A stretch of DNA of 64,000 bases, taken from Osedax fenrisi (Eukaryota; Annelida; Polychaeta; Sabellida; Siboglinidae). This document shows positions 35,159-59,587 of the stretch, in pieces. The DNA is taken from positions 61,923,156 through 61,987,155 of the forward strand of contig OZ025242.1 of assembly GCA_964019155.1 (NCBI GenBank), read 5' to 3'. Under the pieces are notes generated by a model. The model ran no database searches. It saw only the letters and a program-made list of their open reading frames with translations, and was not told where the DNA came from. Each line of letters starts with the position of its first letter. Positions within the stretch are counted from its first letter, which is position 1. Both the position numbers and the translations under genes were made by a program.

Positions 35159-35166
35159 TATAAATA
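35159..35166 (+). promoter_or_regulatory. TATA box, carboxypeptidase copy 1
   Basis: TATAAATA, 225 bp before the start codon, conserved at the same place in copy 2 (47113-47120). Transcription probably starts near 35190. Confidence 0.6.
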
Positions 35167-35383
35167 GATACCGACGTCGGCTATTAATAGCAATTAGTTA
35201 GTATCTTGATTGGTCGTCCGGCGGCTCGAATACGAAAACGAAGTCGAAGCTAAAAGTGTTAGGGGCGGAACTAAAAAGGGGAGGGGCTTGATCTCTTGTA
35301 TCGTGGTTACACGGTATTATCAGACCGTTGTTAACATTGCCTGTCACTCGGATATCTGTTGCCGCTGACGTCCGCTAGTCATC

Positions 35384-45467
<10,084 letters not shown>

Positions 45468-45532
45468 TCGAGCTCCACCGATAGCATAACTTTTTATATT
45501 CAATGTATCGCTTTTATTGCTTCAGTTCGATT

Positions 45533-45538
45533 AATAAA
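45533..45538 (+). terminator. Poly(A) signal, copy 1
   Basis: AATAAA 66 bp after the TGA of copy 1. Confidence 0.6.
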
Positions 45539-45660
45539 GAGACAGAAAATTAATAAAATACATTTTTAATATTCTCATTATTGTTTTTATTTCAGTTCAA
45601 TATAGAATATTCCGTATGTACTTATCTAGATATAAATATATTCTAACGACTTCCCGATAT

Positions 45661-46404
45661 ATATATACAAGAGCCTATAATATAGAAAATAGAATATAAA
45701 TATAATTATAAATAAATGTACTATAGTATAAAGTATATAATATATAGTATAAATATTACTCTGTATACAATAGATCTACATAGCTCATTTACTAAGCATA
45801 TATAGAAAGGAGTTTAATTTATATTTAGAGGGTATCGATGTAAATAAAGTAGCTGAGAAATTAACACACGCAATGCATGTAAAAGATACGCGAATGGCAA
45901 TTTTATCGATAAATTAATAAAATGGCATCAGTGATTTTTATTGTATATTAGTCATATTATATATATAAAATGTTAAAACAGTACATTTTTCGTCGACATA
46001 TATTTAAGTGACTTATATATATATATCAATGGATTTAGATTATAAATATCAATAAAATAGTATGATATCTTCAATTTAAATACACACAATTACGAGGAAT
46101 GTTGATATGATGTATTTTAAATATATAATTTTATTTTGTGTATAGTAAATTTAAATTGGTATTAATTATCAATATATGTATAAATAAATAATATTAATTT
46201 AAAATTAGTAGATATTTAGTAGTATGTTTTGCCTCTATCACAAAGTGACAAACATTACATTAAATTGCTTATCCACTTTCTTCATATCGATGGTAGCGGG
46301 TCGCATTATCAATCCAGAGGTTAACTAGGAAAATCCCGTTCCGGTCATATACTAGCTCATTTCTAGCATATTTATAATAAATATATGTGTGTGTGTATAT
46401 AGAT
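45661..46404. other. Unique spacer between the two gene copies
   Basis: AT-rich, no gene. A GC-richer patch at 46270-46345 is unexplained. Confidence 0.4.
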
Positions 46405-46612
46405 ACATATATTTACAGAATTTTGCAAATTATTTGCTATTTATATTATAAATATTTTCTATTTCTTTCTATATATTTAATAAATATTAGTTTTTGTGTA
46501 AATTACTTTTTACACGATAGAAAATGTCAATTGTTGTGAAAGCACGATAATAAATATATAACAAACCAAATAACTGCAATTAATCGTTGGTAGTGGTAAA
46601 AACCATGTAATC
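46405..46612. repeat. Dispersed repeat, copy 2
   Basis: Similar to 28117-28347; it ends where the left edge of the segmental duplication begins, so it may have taken part in the duplication junction. Confidence 0.6.
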
Positions 46613-46869
46613 TATGTTTTACTAAATCTATTAATTACTCTCAATATTCAAATAATGTTTTAAAATACAATATAAATATAATATCTAAATAATCTTTAAT
46701 GCAATGTCCTACTTTTTATTCTTATGTTATTTGATCGTTCTTTATCATATGTTATTTTTATATTTATTATTCGTTTAGTTTTCGAATTTTATTATTACAT
46801 TTTTTATTTTATACTTGATTGCTCACACAAAATGCGTCATTAAAATAAATTAAAATTAAACAAAGAACA

Positions 46870-46876
46870 TGAGTCA
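46870..46876. promoter_or_regulatory. AP-1-like site TGAGTCA, copy 2 promoter
   Basis: Aligned context AAAGAACA precedes both this site and the TGACGTCA of copy 1. The half-site spacing is one base shorter, converting a CRE-type to an AP-1-type consensus. Confidence 0.35.
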
Positions 46877-47112
46877 TGAATACACACTAATTGTCGATTA
46901 GACGCTCTAGCGAACTTGATTCTTTGTCTCTTATCTCATTTAGCTTATATTTTACGCAGATGAACATGTGCATAGCTATTTAGGGTTTATAGTTGTGGTT
47001 CATGTTTCGTGTTTTGAGATCATAACAATTAATGTTACGTAACCCAACCGAACCGGAACCCCCCATAAGAGGTGTTATAGGGCTATAAGAGGGGTACACG
47101 AGATACCAGATC

Positions 47113-47120
47113 TATAAATA
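47113..47120 (+). promoter_or_regulatory. TATA box, carboxypeptidase copy 2
   Basis: TATAAATA, 211 bp before the start codon, in the same AGATC context as in copy 1. Confidence 0.6.
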
Positions 47121-47323
47121 GATACCTACGTGCGGCTAATAATAGCAATTAGTTAGTATCTAGATTCGAATATGAAAATGAAGTCGACGATAAAAGTGTT
47201 AGGGGCGGAACTAAAAAGGGGAGGGGCTTGATCTCTTCTATCGTGGTTACATGGTATTATCAGACCGTTGTTAACATTGCCTGTCACTCGGATATCTGTT
47301 GCCGCTGACATCCGCTAGTCATC

Positions 47324-47390
47324 ATGATGATGCTTAACCTGATATTAGCCTCCGTCTTCCTCGCTGTGGTAAACTGTAAACTTACAGGAG
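47324..47390 (+). CDS. SCPEP1: SCPEP1 copy 2 exon 1
   Basis: Identical coding sequence to copy 1 exon 1, including the triple ATG and signal peptide; phase 1 end. Confidence 0.85.
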
Positions 47391-50300
47391 GTTAGCACCT
47401 ATAGGATACTGCTGTTACCATCGATAATATATCATTAGTATTATTATAATCAGTTATATTATAATTATTATAATTATTACAATTATTATTATAATATTAT
47501 TGTTTAATTGATTGTTTTAATTTATGAAAATTTAACCAATTAAACGACATTTTAAAGTCGACATTTTTTTAACGATAACAATTGAACAATGACTACTAAT
47601 AGGAAATAAATATGTCAACGTCATACGTTCAACTATATAAGTGTTTAAAAAAAACACTTAAATGAATCGAAATAAATAAAATAGTGAATATAAATATATA
47701 CTAACTCTAGTTTGCGTACACATAAACGAAAAATAATCAAAATAGAAACTATAAATATAATAATTTGTTTGATAAATGATAACTTAAAATAGTTGGAAAA
47801 TTATGTCGGCGCATATAAATTAAGTAGTAATCAACGTTGTCTTCTGTAATAGATAATTATTAATTATACATTTTAATATTTATTTGATAATTTAAACTAT
47901 ATATTATAATTTTTAACTCGACATATAATAAACGAAACATATTTTATATAATATGTATAATATTGTATACAATACATAATATATTTATTATCGTTTTCAT
48001 CATAATAATCATCATATTTATAATCAGTACTATTACTGTTACCAATACTAATACATATATAAAATTCTTATAAGGAAACAAGAGTATACTATAGTATAAA
48101 ATAGCTAAAACCAATCGAATACAAATACATAATGAAAATGATTAAATGATCAAGGGTACAATTGTTATAGCAGGACAGATGTGAATATGGACATATGGAC
48201 AGTTAGTAGATACCATGCGTACATAGATCGGTAACTGTCCATCTGTCCACCCGTTCAACTGGCCACGCTACACAAACCACACCCGATATTCACAACGAGA
48301 TGACGTAACCACTAATCGTGTTCACTATTATGTAATAACAGTTCCCGGAGAGAAATGGAACTATGTAACCGTACGTAAGGACGCGCACATGTTCTGGTGG
48401 TTGTACGAGAGCGGGCCGCAATACCTTCAGAAACCCCTCGTCATCTGGCTTCAGGTCCGTTAACACCCCGAACCCCACCCTATAGTACCACACGCACGTT
48501 TATCGATATTGTGTAATGATATATTTATATTATATTTATATGATCTAAAACGTAATCCATTATTGATAAATACATACAAATATATATATATATATATATA
48601 TTTTATAATTAAATCAATATTATACATTTTAATGCCATATATTCAAGATAACATAAACTAATTATATGTATCATTAGTTTATGCATTATTATATTTGTTA
48701 TATAAAACAAAATAGACATAATTAGTAGGTAATTTATTAAGTCATTTAGACTGAATTAAGGCTTAAATAAAGATTTAATCCATTTAATTAAGTGATTTAT
48801 TTAATTAGTTTTACGAATTGTTACGTAGGTTTAATTGATAGTTTTCATAGCGATCTTTTCGTTAACCCCTTCTTTATCATACTCCAGGCTAACAATATGT
48901 ATCCTTATCTAATAGTTATATTACATATACTATATTAGTAACAATTTATTATAAACTTTATTATATTTCATTATATCGTATTACCATCACAATTGGTATC
49001 ATGAATACTATAACCTGTAATGTGTACAGCACGCCTACAACTGATTACGTCATATAGCCTTATATAACATAATAACCCCTACATTACGTAACATCTATAG
49101 GGTGGACCCGGAGGTTCCGGTGTGGGGTTCGGTAACTTCGGAGAAATGGGGCCACTGGACAACTACCTACGTCCCCGTAACACCACTTGGGTAAGTTCTG
49201 GACACTGAGCGACCTTAAGCCTATCTCAGCCGTATTCATAACCGTTAATCAATAGGAGAAAGTCCGCTAGTGTTATAACTTTCCTTATATAGATCTGTTA
49301 TAACGCTACCTAGTTAATACCGATGTCGTTGTAAACAATTATCCACGCCACCGAAAACTTTACATCTCGTAATTATTACACGAGAAATTCATTATAACTT
49401 TGGATAGAACTCGAAGGAAATTTACTTTAGGCGCGAATATTTTAAAATTCTGTTTATTCCTTATTTTCTCTTTACAACCTATTACTAGAGCTTAAAGTAC
49501 CTATATGTATTTATATATTTACAATACAGCTCGACATATTTACCTACATATTTGCATGCGATGTTATAATTGTAGGATAATAATTGCGATACATATATAT
49601 ATATATATATAAAATAACTATACCATGAATTAATGTTGATATCTGATGTGGTATTTTTTACGGACAGGTTATAATACACGATAGATAGTTAGACCTAGTG
49701 GCTTATGTTTTACTAACCGCTATTTTCGACTGAACAAACAGAGAGATAGAGTGACGTCCGTTATTAAAGTTTTCATCAATGTTATTGCCACATACACATG
49801 CGCATGCGGTCTTAGCTACATCTATAAATACTTATATATACATACATATATATACCTATATATACTCATACAGACCTAGGTATACCTATATATATACCCA
49901 TATAAAATAATAACCAATATAGACATACTAAAGAATAAATCATTAATCTACGGACTTATATGTGTGTATATACATGTATAGGTATACGCGAATGTGTGTG
50001 AGTTATATAGATGAATATAGTCGTGCATAGGTGATCTAGTGAACAATATACGCAGTGTGGATCGTGGTTTACCTAATTAGAACAATTAGGACACGATATA
50101 GAATAATAGTACGCAATCAGTGTGCCATCTATTATTAGATGACCATGACATGATTTATGGTGTAACAGTAGGGTCCAGCTCACGATTTGTAACTTTATTG
50201 CTTTGAAATAACTTTGATTTAAATTTAACATATTTCGTGAATAACTTGACGATGCCTTATTTAAATGTTCTCGTATTACTTTATAATGCCTTACTCCGCA

Positions 50301-50459
50301 GAGTGATTACATATTATATAATAGTATGCGACTATTATTTAATGTATAATGTAACTACTGTAATTATCATTAATTATTACATTTATTATTAGATTTTCAG
50401 ATTTAGTAATTTACCAAGTGGTATAAAAAAACCCTATATAGTATCTATATGTATATTAT

Positions 50460-50530
<71 letters not shown>

Positions 50531-53500
50531 ACCATTAATAATTCAAACAAACTAATTTTATATGTAATAAATATAGTTCATTTAACACATATTAATTTAT
50601 ATTCTTATGAAATTGTTATAATTTGATTCGTTTCAATATCCTACTCTATCTGGGATAAAACCTTCATCACATTCATTACCGATACACTTATTAGTATACG
50701 CTTTGGCCAGTATCTCTGATTAAGTTGTGTGATACTATAGTATGACTATAGTCATTGTAACACTTGTCATATAATGTGTTATAAAGATTAATAGCACTAA
50801 CCTAATAATCTCGCGTTGGGGTCGTATATTGATAATTTAATATAGAGCTAGTTATTTAATAATGAGTTATCAGTATCGTCTGTTGACATCTGATTAATTG
50901 GTTCCTAAACCAGTCGTTAGGGTTTTCCCACTAAGAATTAATACTTAGTCATTTCGTTACATCCCCTTATGTTCAACATAAAGAAATATAGAGATATAAC
51001 ACCATTGAACTTTATATTGGTGACAATTGGAATATTATTACACATTTTCATACTACTTAATAATAATAACTGTAATAATAAACAGAGAATAATAATAATA
51101 AGAGAATAATACTTACTAATAACAATACTATTTACAATATTTAAAACCTTAACCCTCCTTTATCGGATTCTGTTTATATAATCCAACCACCGCCTAATTT
51201 TTCAGGCAGCCATCTTTCTCTTTGTGGTCTCGTTTTCAATTCCTTGTTTTATCTTCTATTTCTTTTTCATTCTTCTGTCTTTCTTCATCTTACTCATTCT
51301 CTATTTGATTTCTAACTATTTTTAAATCTTTTCTATTTCTAATATACGTTTTATCATCTACTTCAACTTTAAATTTTCTTGGAGATATTTCCTCTATATA
51401 TGTTCCTTGTGTCCAATTTCTACTTCCAGGTGTTTTCATTTCAATTATATCATCTGTGAGTATTGTTTCATATTCATGTATATTTCTATCATAGTAGTGT
51501 TTTTGCTTTTCTTTTTTTATTTTTATTTTTCTTTGTTCTTCTTCAGTTTCATGTCTTGGATCTAACATTTTATTTAGTATTGGAAGCAACGTTCTTGATT
51601 TTCTACCAAAAAGCTTTTCACTTGGGATATAATTTTCGTTTTCTGTTGTCGTATTATTCCATTCTAAAAGTATCAATTGTTCGCTTCTGTTGATCTCTTC
51701 AGCTTTTCGAAACAGTCGTTTAACTGTTTTTACCGCATTCTCTACCTTTCCATTGATTTTTGGATAGAGTGGACTAGATTGGATTGTCTCTATGTCTAGT
51801 TTTGCTGCAAACTTTTTATATTCTGTTCTAAACTGTGGACCATTATCACTTACTATCTGTTGAGGTAGCCCATGTATTGAGAATAGATTTAGTAGTTGTT
51901 TATTAGTTTCTTATGTGGACGTAGTTGTTAATTTGGCTAATGAAATAAAACTTGAATAATAGTCTGTGACTACTAATATTTGTCTATTTTTTAGTTCACA
52001 GAGGTCAACACCTATCTTTGACCAGGGTGTTTCTCTTATCCTATGCTGCCTCAGTTCTTGGTTTCCTTTATTGTTTTCCGCCAGTTTCCTACATATTATG
52101 CACTTTTCGACTATATTTTTCATTTCTTTGGTCATTCCTGGCCAATACATCACTTCTCGTAGTCTTCTCATACATGCTCCCACACTTCCATGATTTGCGT
52201 GTGCCAGTTTTAGCATATCGTTTCTTAATGATTCTGGTATTATAAGTAGATTATCTTTGTATTGTAAATCATCTACTTCAGTTATCGAGTTTCTGATAGA
52301 GTAAAATTCCTTCATTGTATGGTCCATTTTATTTTGTTTTGGCCATTTATTTGATTTGTTCAGTTCTTTGATTTTATTGCAAGTTACATCATCCTTTGTT
52401 TCTTTTTGTAGTCTTTTTAGTCTTTCCGGTGATACTGCTAGTTTTGCGTTTGTTACGATCATCTCTACCCTATTTATATCCATTATTTCTTCCGGTGCTC
52501 GACTTAGTGTGTCGGCTATATACATCTATTTTCCCAGTGTGTATATAATATTTAGATCATATCTTTGTAATGTAAGCATCATTTTTTGTAGTCTTATAGG
52601 TATTTCATTTATTGGTTTTTTATATAGTGTTTGTAATGGTTTGTGATCACTTAAAATTGTAACTTTATTTTTTCCATAGATGTAATAGTCAAATTTATCA
52701 CAGGTAAACACTATTGCCAATAATTCTTTCTCTATTTGTGCATACTTCTTTTGTGTGCTATTGTTTGTTTTTGAGGCATATGCAATAGGATTTCCCTTTT
52801 GCATTATCGTCGCTCCTAAGCCATATTGCGATGCATCACATTGTATACATATGTCTTCTTTGATATTGTAATATTTTAGTATTTGAGTTGATGTTACTAA
52901 TTCTTTTAGTTCTTTGAATTCTTTTTGTTTAGGTTCTGTCCAGTGCCAGCTAATTTTCTTTTCTGTTAGTCTCCTGAGTATATTTGTGTATTCTGATAGT
53001 CTTGGTAAAAACTTTTCTAGGTATTGTATCATGCCTAAAAACCTTCTAACTGCTATAATATCTTTCAGCTCTGGCATATTTATGATGGCACATATTTTTC
53101 CATCTCCTGGTAGTAATTCTAATGCTGTGGTGCTATGTCCAATATATTGAACCGATTTTTGTTTCCACTTTATTTTTTCTCCATTCAGTTTTATGTTGTA
53201 CATCCTACATACTTCTAAAAATTCATTTAAATTCCTGTCATGATCTTGCGATTCATTGTCTCCTCTTCCAAGTATCAAAAAATCATCAGCTATTACTTCA
53301 GTACCATTTGGCTCTTCAATTAGTTCGACCATCCTTCTTTGAAATACCTCGGGTGCCGAGCATATTCCGAATGGTAACCATTTCCAGCAATACCTTCCAT
53401 AAGATGTATTGAAAGTTGTTAATTTCTTTGATTCCTATTCTAGTTCTATGTGCCAGAAGCCGTTCTTACATCTAGTACAGTAACATATTTTGCATTTGTT

Positions 53501-55029
53501 AACCTTGGTGTGATTTCTTCTATCATTGGTAATGGGTAGTGTTCTCTTTTTATATATTTGTTTAAATCTTTTGGGTCCAAACAAATTCTAATATCATTAT
53601 TTTTTTTCGCCCTGTATAATATCTTCTTTGGTTTCTTGATTATTACAGATGTTTACTTGCATTTGTTCATCACTATCTAAACATTTAATACATTGTAATA
53701 CTATACATGCCTGCCTGCTTAGGATCGAGTGAAAGTTTCTTCCTTCAATAACAAGAATCCGAATGAGAATCGAAATATTTCTTCTTTTCACTCGTATTAT
53801 ACGTTCTCCTAATACCGGCCACTGCGTTTCTCCAAATGTCGTGATATTTCTTTCTGTACTTTTATCTATATGTTGTAGTTTCGTATCTTTTGTTATTCTG
53901 ACATACTCTTCTTTAGGTATAATATTAACATTTGCTCCAGTATCCATTTGGAACTTAATTTTCGTTTTCCATTCTGTTATTAACGTTATAGTTTGTTCTT
54001 TCTTCATGTTGTGAACATTATCTAATTTGTAGATTTCTTTTTTATTTACTGCAAATATGGTATTTATTTTCTTCTTAAATAAACACATTTTTGCATAATG
54101 ATTTTTTTTCCACATTCATTACATTTTTCTCCATATTCTGGACACTGTCTCTTTTCATGTTTTCTTCCACAATATTTACACATCTTCCAGTCATTTTTAT
54201 TACCATTATTATAATATTCTTCTTTCTTGTTATAATTTGGTTTATATTCTGTTTTATATTGCTTCGTCTTCTTAAACAGGGCATTTATTTGGCCATTTTT
54301 CTTTTCAAATGTTTGAGCCTGTTTGTATGTCGTTTCATCTGTTTTGCATATTTTTATTAACTCTCCTAGGGTTAATTTTGTATTAATAGTTTATTTCTTA
54401 ACCTTTCATCTTTCATACCGCTTATTATTCTATCCCTTAATATTGCTGTAGGTGATATATTCTCGAATTCGAATTTCTTGCTTGTTATTTTTAATTATGT
54501 TATGTATTGCGTTAGTGTTTCTTCACTATCTTGGTTTCTTCACAGAAACACGCATCTTTCAAATAATACATTTGTTTGCGGTTTAATTATTTCATTGAAT
54601 TTTACTATCACTATATTTGTTGTTATTATTTTCTTATCTTCTTCAAATTCTTCAAATTCTAAGGTTTCGTAAACTCTACTACATGTTTCCCCTAGAACTG
54701 TTAGTAGTGTTGCAACTTGAATTTTATGTTTTTTTTCTTCTAATTCTGTTGCACATGCATATCACTCCCAGTTCTTTTTCCACGTTTTCCATTCGATATT
54801 GGAATCTCCTGCATCTATATCGAATGTCATTTGACCGGTAACGACATATATTTTTTTTACTCAATAACTTTTCGCAATATATATATAATAACGTATAATT
54901 CACAATTATATTTTAATATTATATTATTATAATATTTAATATTATATAATATTATATTATCTATATATTTTATTTAATATTTTTTTTTATATGCTTGCTA
55001 CTGTATATATATATATATATATATGAATA

Positions 55030-55123
<94 letters not shown>

Positions 55124-58100
55124 TGTTCTATTAAATAATAAATACTCGAATTTATTTTTATTTAAAAAAATGTTAATTTCTGTAAATAATATTTAAAATT
55201 AACACTAAATACAATTTGTTTACCATTTTTTTACTAAACGCCGCTGTCACCATGTAACACTTGTCATATAATGTGTTATAACGATTAATAGCACTAACCT
55301 AATAATCTCGCGTTGGGGTCGTATATTGATATTTTAATATAGAGCTAGTTATTTAATAATGAGTTATCAGTATCGTCTGTTGACATCTGCTTGATTGGTT
55401 CCTAAACCAGTCGTTAGGGTTTTCCCACTAAGAATTAATACTTAGTCATTTCGTTACATAGTAGTATTCCTTTATAATTAACATTAAATACGTATTAGAA
55501 CTGTTAGTACATGTCTACTATTATAGCTACTATTATAGCCTCTACTATTAGCTATGCTATTATAGCCTCTACTATTATCACTGATATTATATAAATATAT
55601 TTATATGATGTTAGTCGTAACATTATTCGATAGTAGTTGCTGTATAAAGTATTAGTTATATAAAGTATTCGTTATATAAAGTATTCATTATATAAAGTAT
55701 TTTCTATATAAAATATTCGCTCCATATAGTAGAACAATATAAATTAGTTAATATAGTAATAATTTATACCTTATACCATATTATATGCATACCATTACGA
55801 ACGTTGATATCCTCCGCGATCTTCTCTCCTTCCAGCTTCGCTACAACTCTAACCTCTAACCCCAACAGTTGCAGAAGGCAAACCTGCTATTCGTAGACAA
55901 CCCGGTCGGTACAGGTTACAGTTACGTCACTAACCCGGCGGCCTACACTAGGAATGTGGCCCAGATAGCGGACGACCTGCTGGCACTGATGAAGGCTTTC
56001 CTCAGCGATGTTCCAGAGTTCCAGAAGGTTCCGGTGTACATCTTCTCCGAGTCTTACGGAGGCAAGATGGCCATCGCTTTCGCCGAGGTATTGCACGAGG
56101 TTAGTACTCGCAAGGTCGTATCCTTAACGCCACCCTAGTAGGACATATATGTATCATGTGGGGGTAAATTTTCAGAGTGAAGGTACTAAGTATGCAGCGT
56201 AAATAAGTATCGAACGCGAGTATAAAGTACCAGGTAACGTTAATATTGAAGGTAATTCACTAATAAGCTATTACATATAAGTTAAGTTACTTATATATTA
56301 TGCTAGAAGGTATACAGTAAGTACAACGAACATAGTTATATATATAGTATCAATATATTAACTTATCGATCGTTTGTAGTCGATACGTAAAAGAGAGGTG
56401 AACTGTCTACTGAAGGGAGTAGCGCTGGGGGACTCGTGGATATCCCCTACTGATTCCGTGGATACTTGGGGAGAATACCTTTTCGCTATGTCAGTTGTTG
56501 ATGAAGTAGGAAGAGACAAGATCGACGTCGTAGCTAAGCAGGCTAAACAAGCACTAGAGAACAAGGACTACGTAGTTAGTATATATATATGTATATAATA
56601 TGTAATATACCAAAGATTTTCCGAAGAAAATTGCTTCGCAAAATCTTTTAGTATACTATGTAAGTTAATAGTGTCGATATAGGCATATACACCAATGTAG
56701 TGTATACATTACTAGGTATACCTCTATACACTGCTGCACTGATTTCTAGTATAGTAACTTAGGCAATCATTATTTATTTAAATCCAACATCCTAATGAGT
56801 ATAATATATAGACAGTTACAGATTATTAAATACAATCTATATATATAACACAATTATAGTTAAACAATTATTAAACCTAGTCGCAATATCAATGTATCAT
56901 GATATTAAATCACAACATATACACATATATGTACAAATTATCATAAGTAAGGTCTAAAAGGGTATATCAATGTATTTTTATTTGTGAAGAAACTGTATAG
57001 GAAAATTTACCAAAAAATAAATAAATAATTTATTATTTTTTGAGTAACGTATATCGATGCTATATACGCTATAGTAACCACGCCCCCTTTCAGCTGTCCG
57101 AGCGTTACTGGAGCCAAGCCGAATACATTGTGGAGACTGTATCAGGAGGTGTAAACTTCTACAACATTCAGAACTGGTGGCCTAGGAGGCACTCCCGTGA
57201 CCTACATCTGGTACCGCGTTACGGACCCCAGAGTAAAGGTAGCACTACCTAGGGAACATATTTCCTATATAAGCTGAGGTATACCATGTGTATCACGGCT
57301 GTACTAATAGCACATATGTCTTGTATTTTACAGTATACGTCGGTCGATGCGATAGAGGACAACTTATCTCACAATATTAGGTATCACGCGCATTTATGAA
57401 ATATAGATATTTTTAAAATCATTTATTTGTTATGCTATCCAAAGGTTTTTTTTAGCTGCATTACTTCCCGAATGAGCCTATAAAAATAGATGTTTACTGT
57501 TGTGGTTAAGTTGGGTTAAGTTTTAATTTGTGTAGGTTTTTTTAGCTGCATTACTTCCCGAATGAGCCTATAAAAGTATATTTTAACTGTTGTGGTTGGG
57601 TTGGGTTAAGTTTTAATTATTGTAGGTTTTTTTTAGCTGCATTACTTCCCGAGTGAACCTATAAAAGTATATTTATTTATATTGTTATTTTCACAGTTAT
57701 GGTTAGGTTGGGTTAAGTTTTAATTGTTGTAGGTTTTTTTTAGCTGCATTACTTGCCGAGTTTGCCTATAAAAGTAGATTTTCACTGTTGTGGTTAGGTT
57801 GGGTTAAGTTTTAATTTATGTAGGTTTTTTTTAGCTGCATTACTTCCCGAGTGAACCTATAAACGTATATTTATTTATATTGTTATTTTCACAGTTATGG
57901 TTAGGTTGGGTTAAGTTTTAATTGTTGTAGGTTTTTTTTAGCTGCATTACTTCTCGAGTGAACCTATACAAGTATAATGATATGTGTGTGTATATGTGTG
58001 TGGTCATTGTTATCTTCACTTTTGTGGATAGGTTGGGTTAAGTTTTAATTTGTGTAGGTTTTTTATAGTAATAAAGTTACTACTTTTAGTAATAAAGTAA

Positions 58101-59528
58101 CTACTTTTAGTAATAAAGTAACTACTTTTAGTAATAAAGTTGTTTTAGTAATAAAGTTGTTTTAGTAATAAAGTAACTTTTTAGTAATAAAGTACCTACT
58201 TTTAGTAATAAAGTTTCTTTAGTAAAAAAGTTCCCTTACTCGAGGAGCGTTAGTCCTTGATTGGGGAAAAAGAGTCCGCTAGCCCGTTTTTTTTAGATGC
58301 ATTATTCCCGAGTGAGCCTATAAAAGAATATTTTCACTGTTGTGGTTAGGTTGGGTTAAGTTTTTGAATTTGTGTAGGTTTTTTTAGTAATAAAGTAGTT
58401 TTAGTAATAAAGTAACTACTTTTAGTAATAAAATTGTTTTAGTAATAAAGTAACTTTTTAGTAATAAAGTAACTTTTTAGTAATAAAGTAACTACTTTTA
58501 GTAATAAAGTTGCTTTAGTAAAAAAGTTCCCTTACTCGAGGAGCGTTAGTCCTTGATTGGGGAAAAAGAGTCCGCTAGCCCGTTTTTTTTAGATGCATTA
58601 TTCCCGAGTGAGCCTATAAAAGAATATTTTCACTGTTGTGGTTAGGTTGGGTTAAGTTTTTGAATTTGTGTAGGTTTTTTTAGTAATAAAGTAGTTTTAG
58701 TAATAAAATTGTAGATAGTAGTAACTACTTTTAGTAATAAAATTGTTTTAGTAATAAAGTAACTTTTTAGTAATAAAGTAACTACTTTTAGTAATAAAGT
58801 TGCTTTAATAAAAAAAGTTCCCTTACTCAAGGAGCGTTAGCCCTTGATGGGGAAAAAGAGTCCGCTAGTTAATTTTATTATTATTACTGTTATTATTATT
58901 ATATCCGTGCCTTCCTATCATAGAACGTCACTTCAAGAGACACGTCGAGAACCTTCAATCCGGCAGCATCACAGACCTGATGAACAATGAAATCCGTCGT
59001 AAACTTAAGATCATCCCTGACTCAGTGAGGTTCGGTTCCCAGAGCGGAAATGTGTTCGAGAAACAGTACGGAGACTTCATGGTTCCCGTCGTCGATATAG
59101 GTCAGCGTCTTCACCCCTTATCTCTATGTCCGTGTATTTGCGCGCGTATTCACTGATTGCGTCATACTTGTCATGTTTCCCATAGTAGTATGTATGCTAC
59201 TATGACCTACCTTGTGTAAATAGGATACCATACCTATAGAACATAGATTTTTAATTTCTATTCTACGATTAACAATTGTAAGTTAGACACATATTTATAA
59301 TATATATGTATAATATATTTGTATATGTATATTATCTCATTATAGTTTATTTATATGCAATTTCTCAATCTTAAATTTTGTTTTTTTCGTTTTTATAATT
59401 CCTGTATATTTTATTTCTTATTTTACGGAATGTTCTAGTAGAAGGATAATATTATAATTGTATTCAATAAATATCATCATATATATAATCATGTAGAGTT
59501 ATAGTAATATATAATTCAGATTATTAGG

Positions 59529-59587
<59 letters not shown>

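Larger units (their letters stand above)
50756..55458 (-). mobile_element. Ty3/Gypsy-type LTR retrotransposon, inactivated, in copy 2 intron 3
   Basis: Two 206 bp direct repeats (50756-50961 and 55253-55458) begin TGTAAC and end GTTACA; I count about four differences, roughly 98% identity. The coding region is on the minus strand in the order gag, zinc knuckle, protease, reverse transcriptase, RNase H, integrase, the Gypsy order. Directly inside the 5' LTR (right side) is TGGTGACAGCGGCG, a primer-binding site. No matching target duplication was seen at the outer ends. Stops and frame breaks make it non-autonomous. It is antisense to the host gene. Confidence 0.92.

Noticed and set aside
51463..54841. 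Phe/Leu/Ser-rich plus-strand ORFs across the Gypsy element
   Set aside because: Reverse-strand shadows of the minus-strand gag-pol remnants.
57700..58050. Telomere-like GGTTAGGTTGGGTTAAG motif
   Set aside because: It occurs once per satellite unit, not as a continuous TTAGG array; no evidence for an interstitial telomere.
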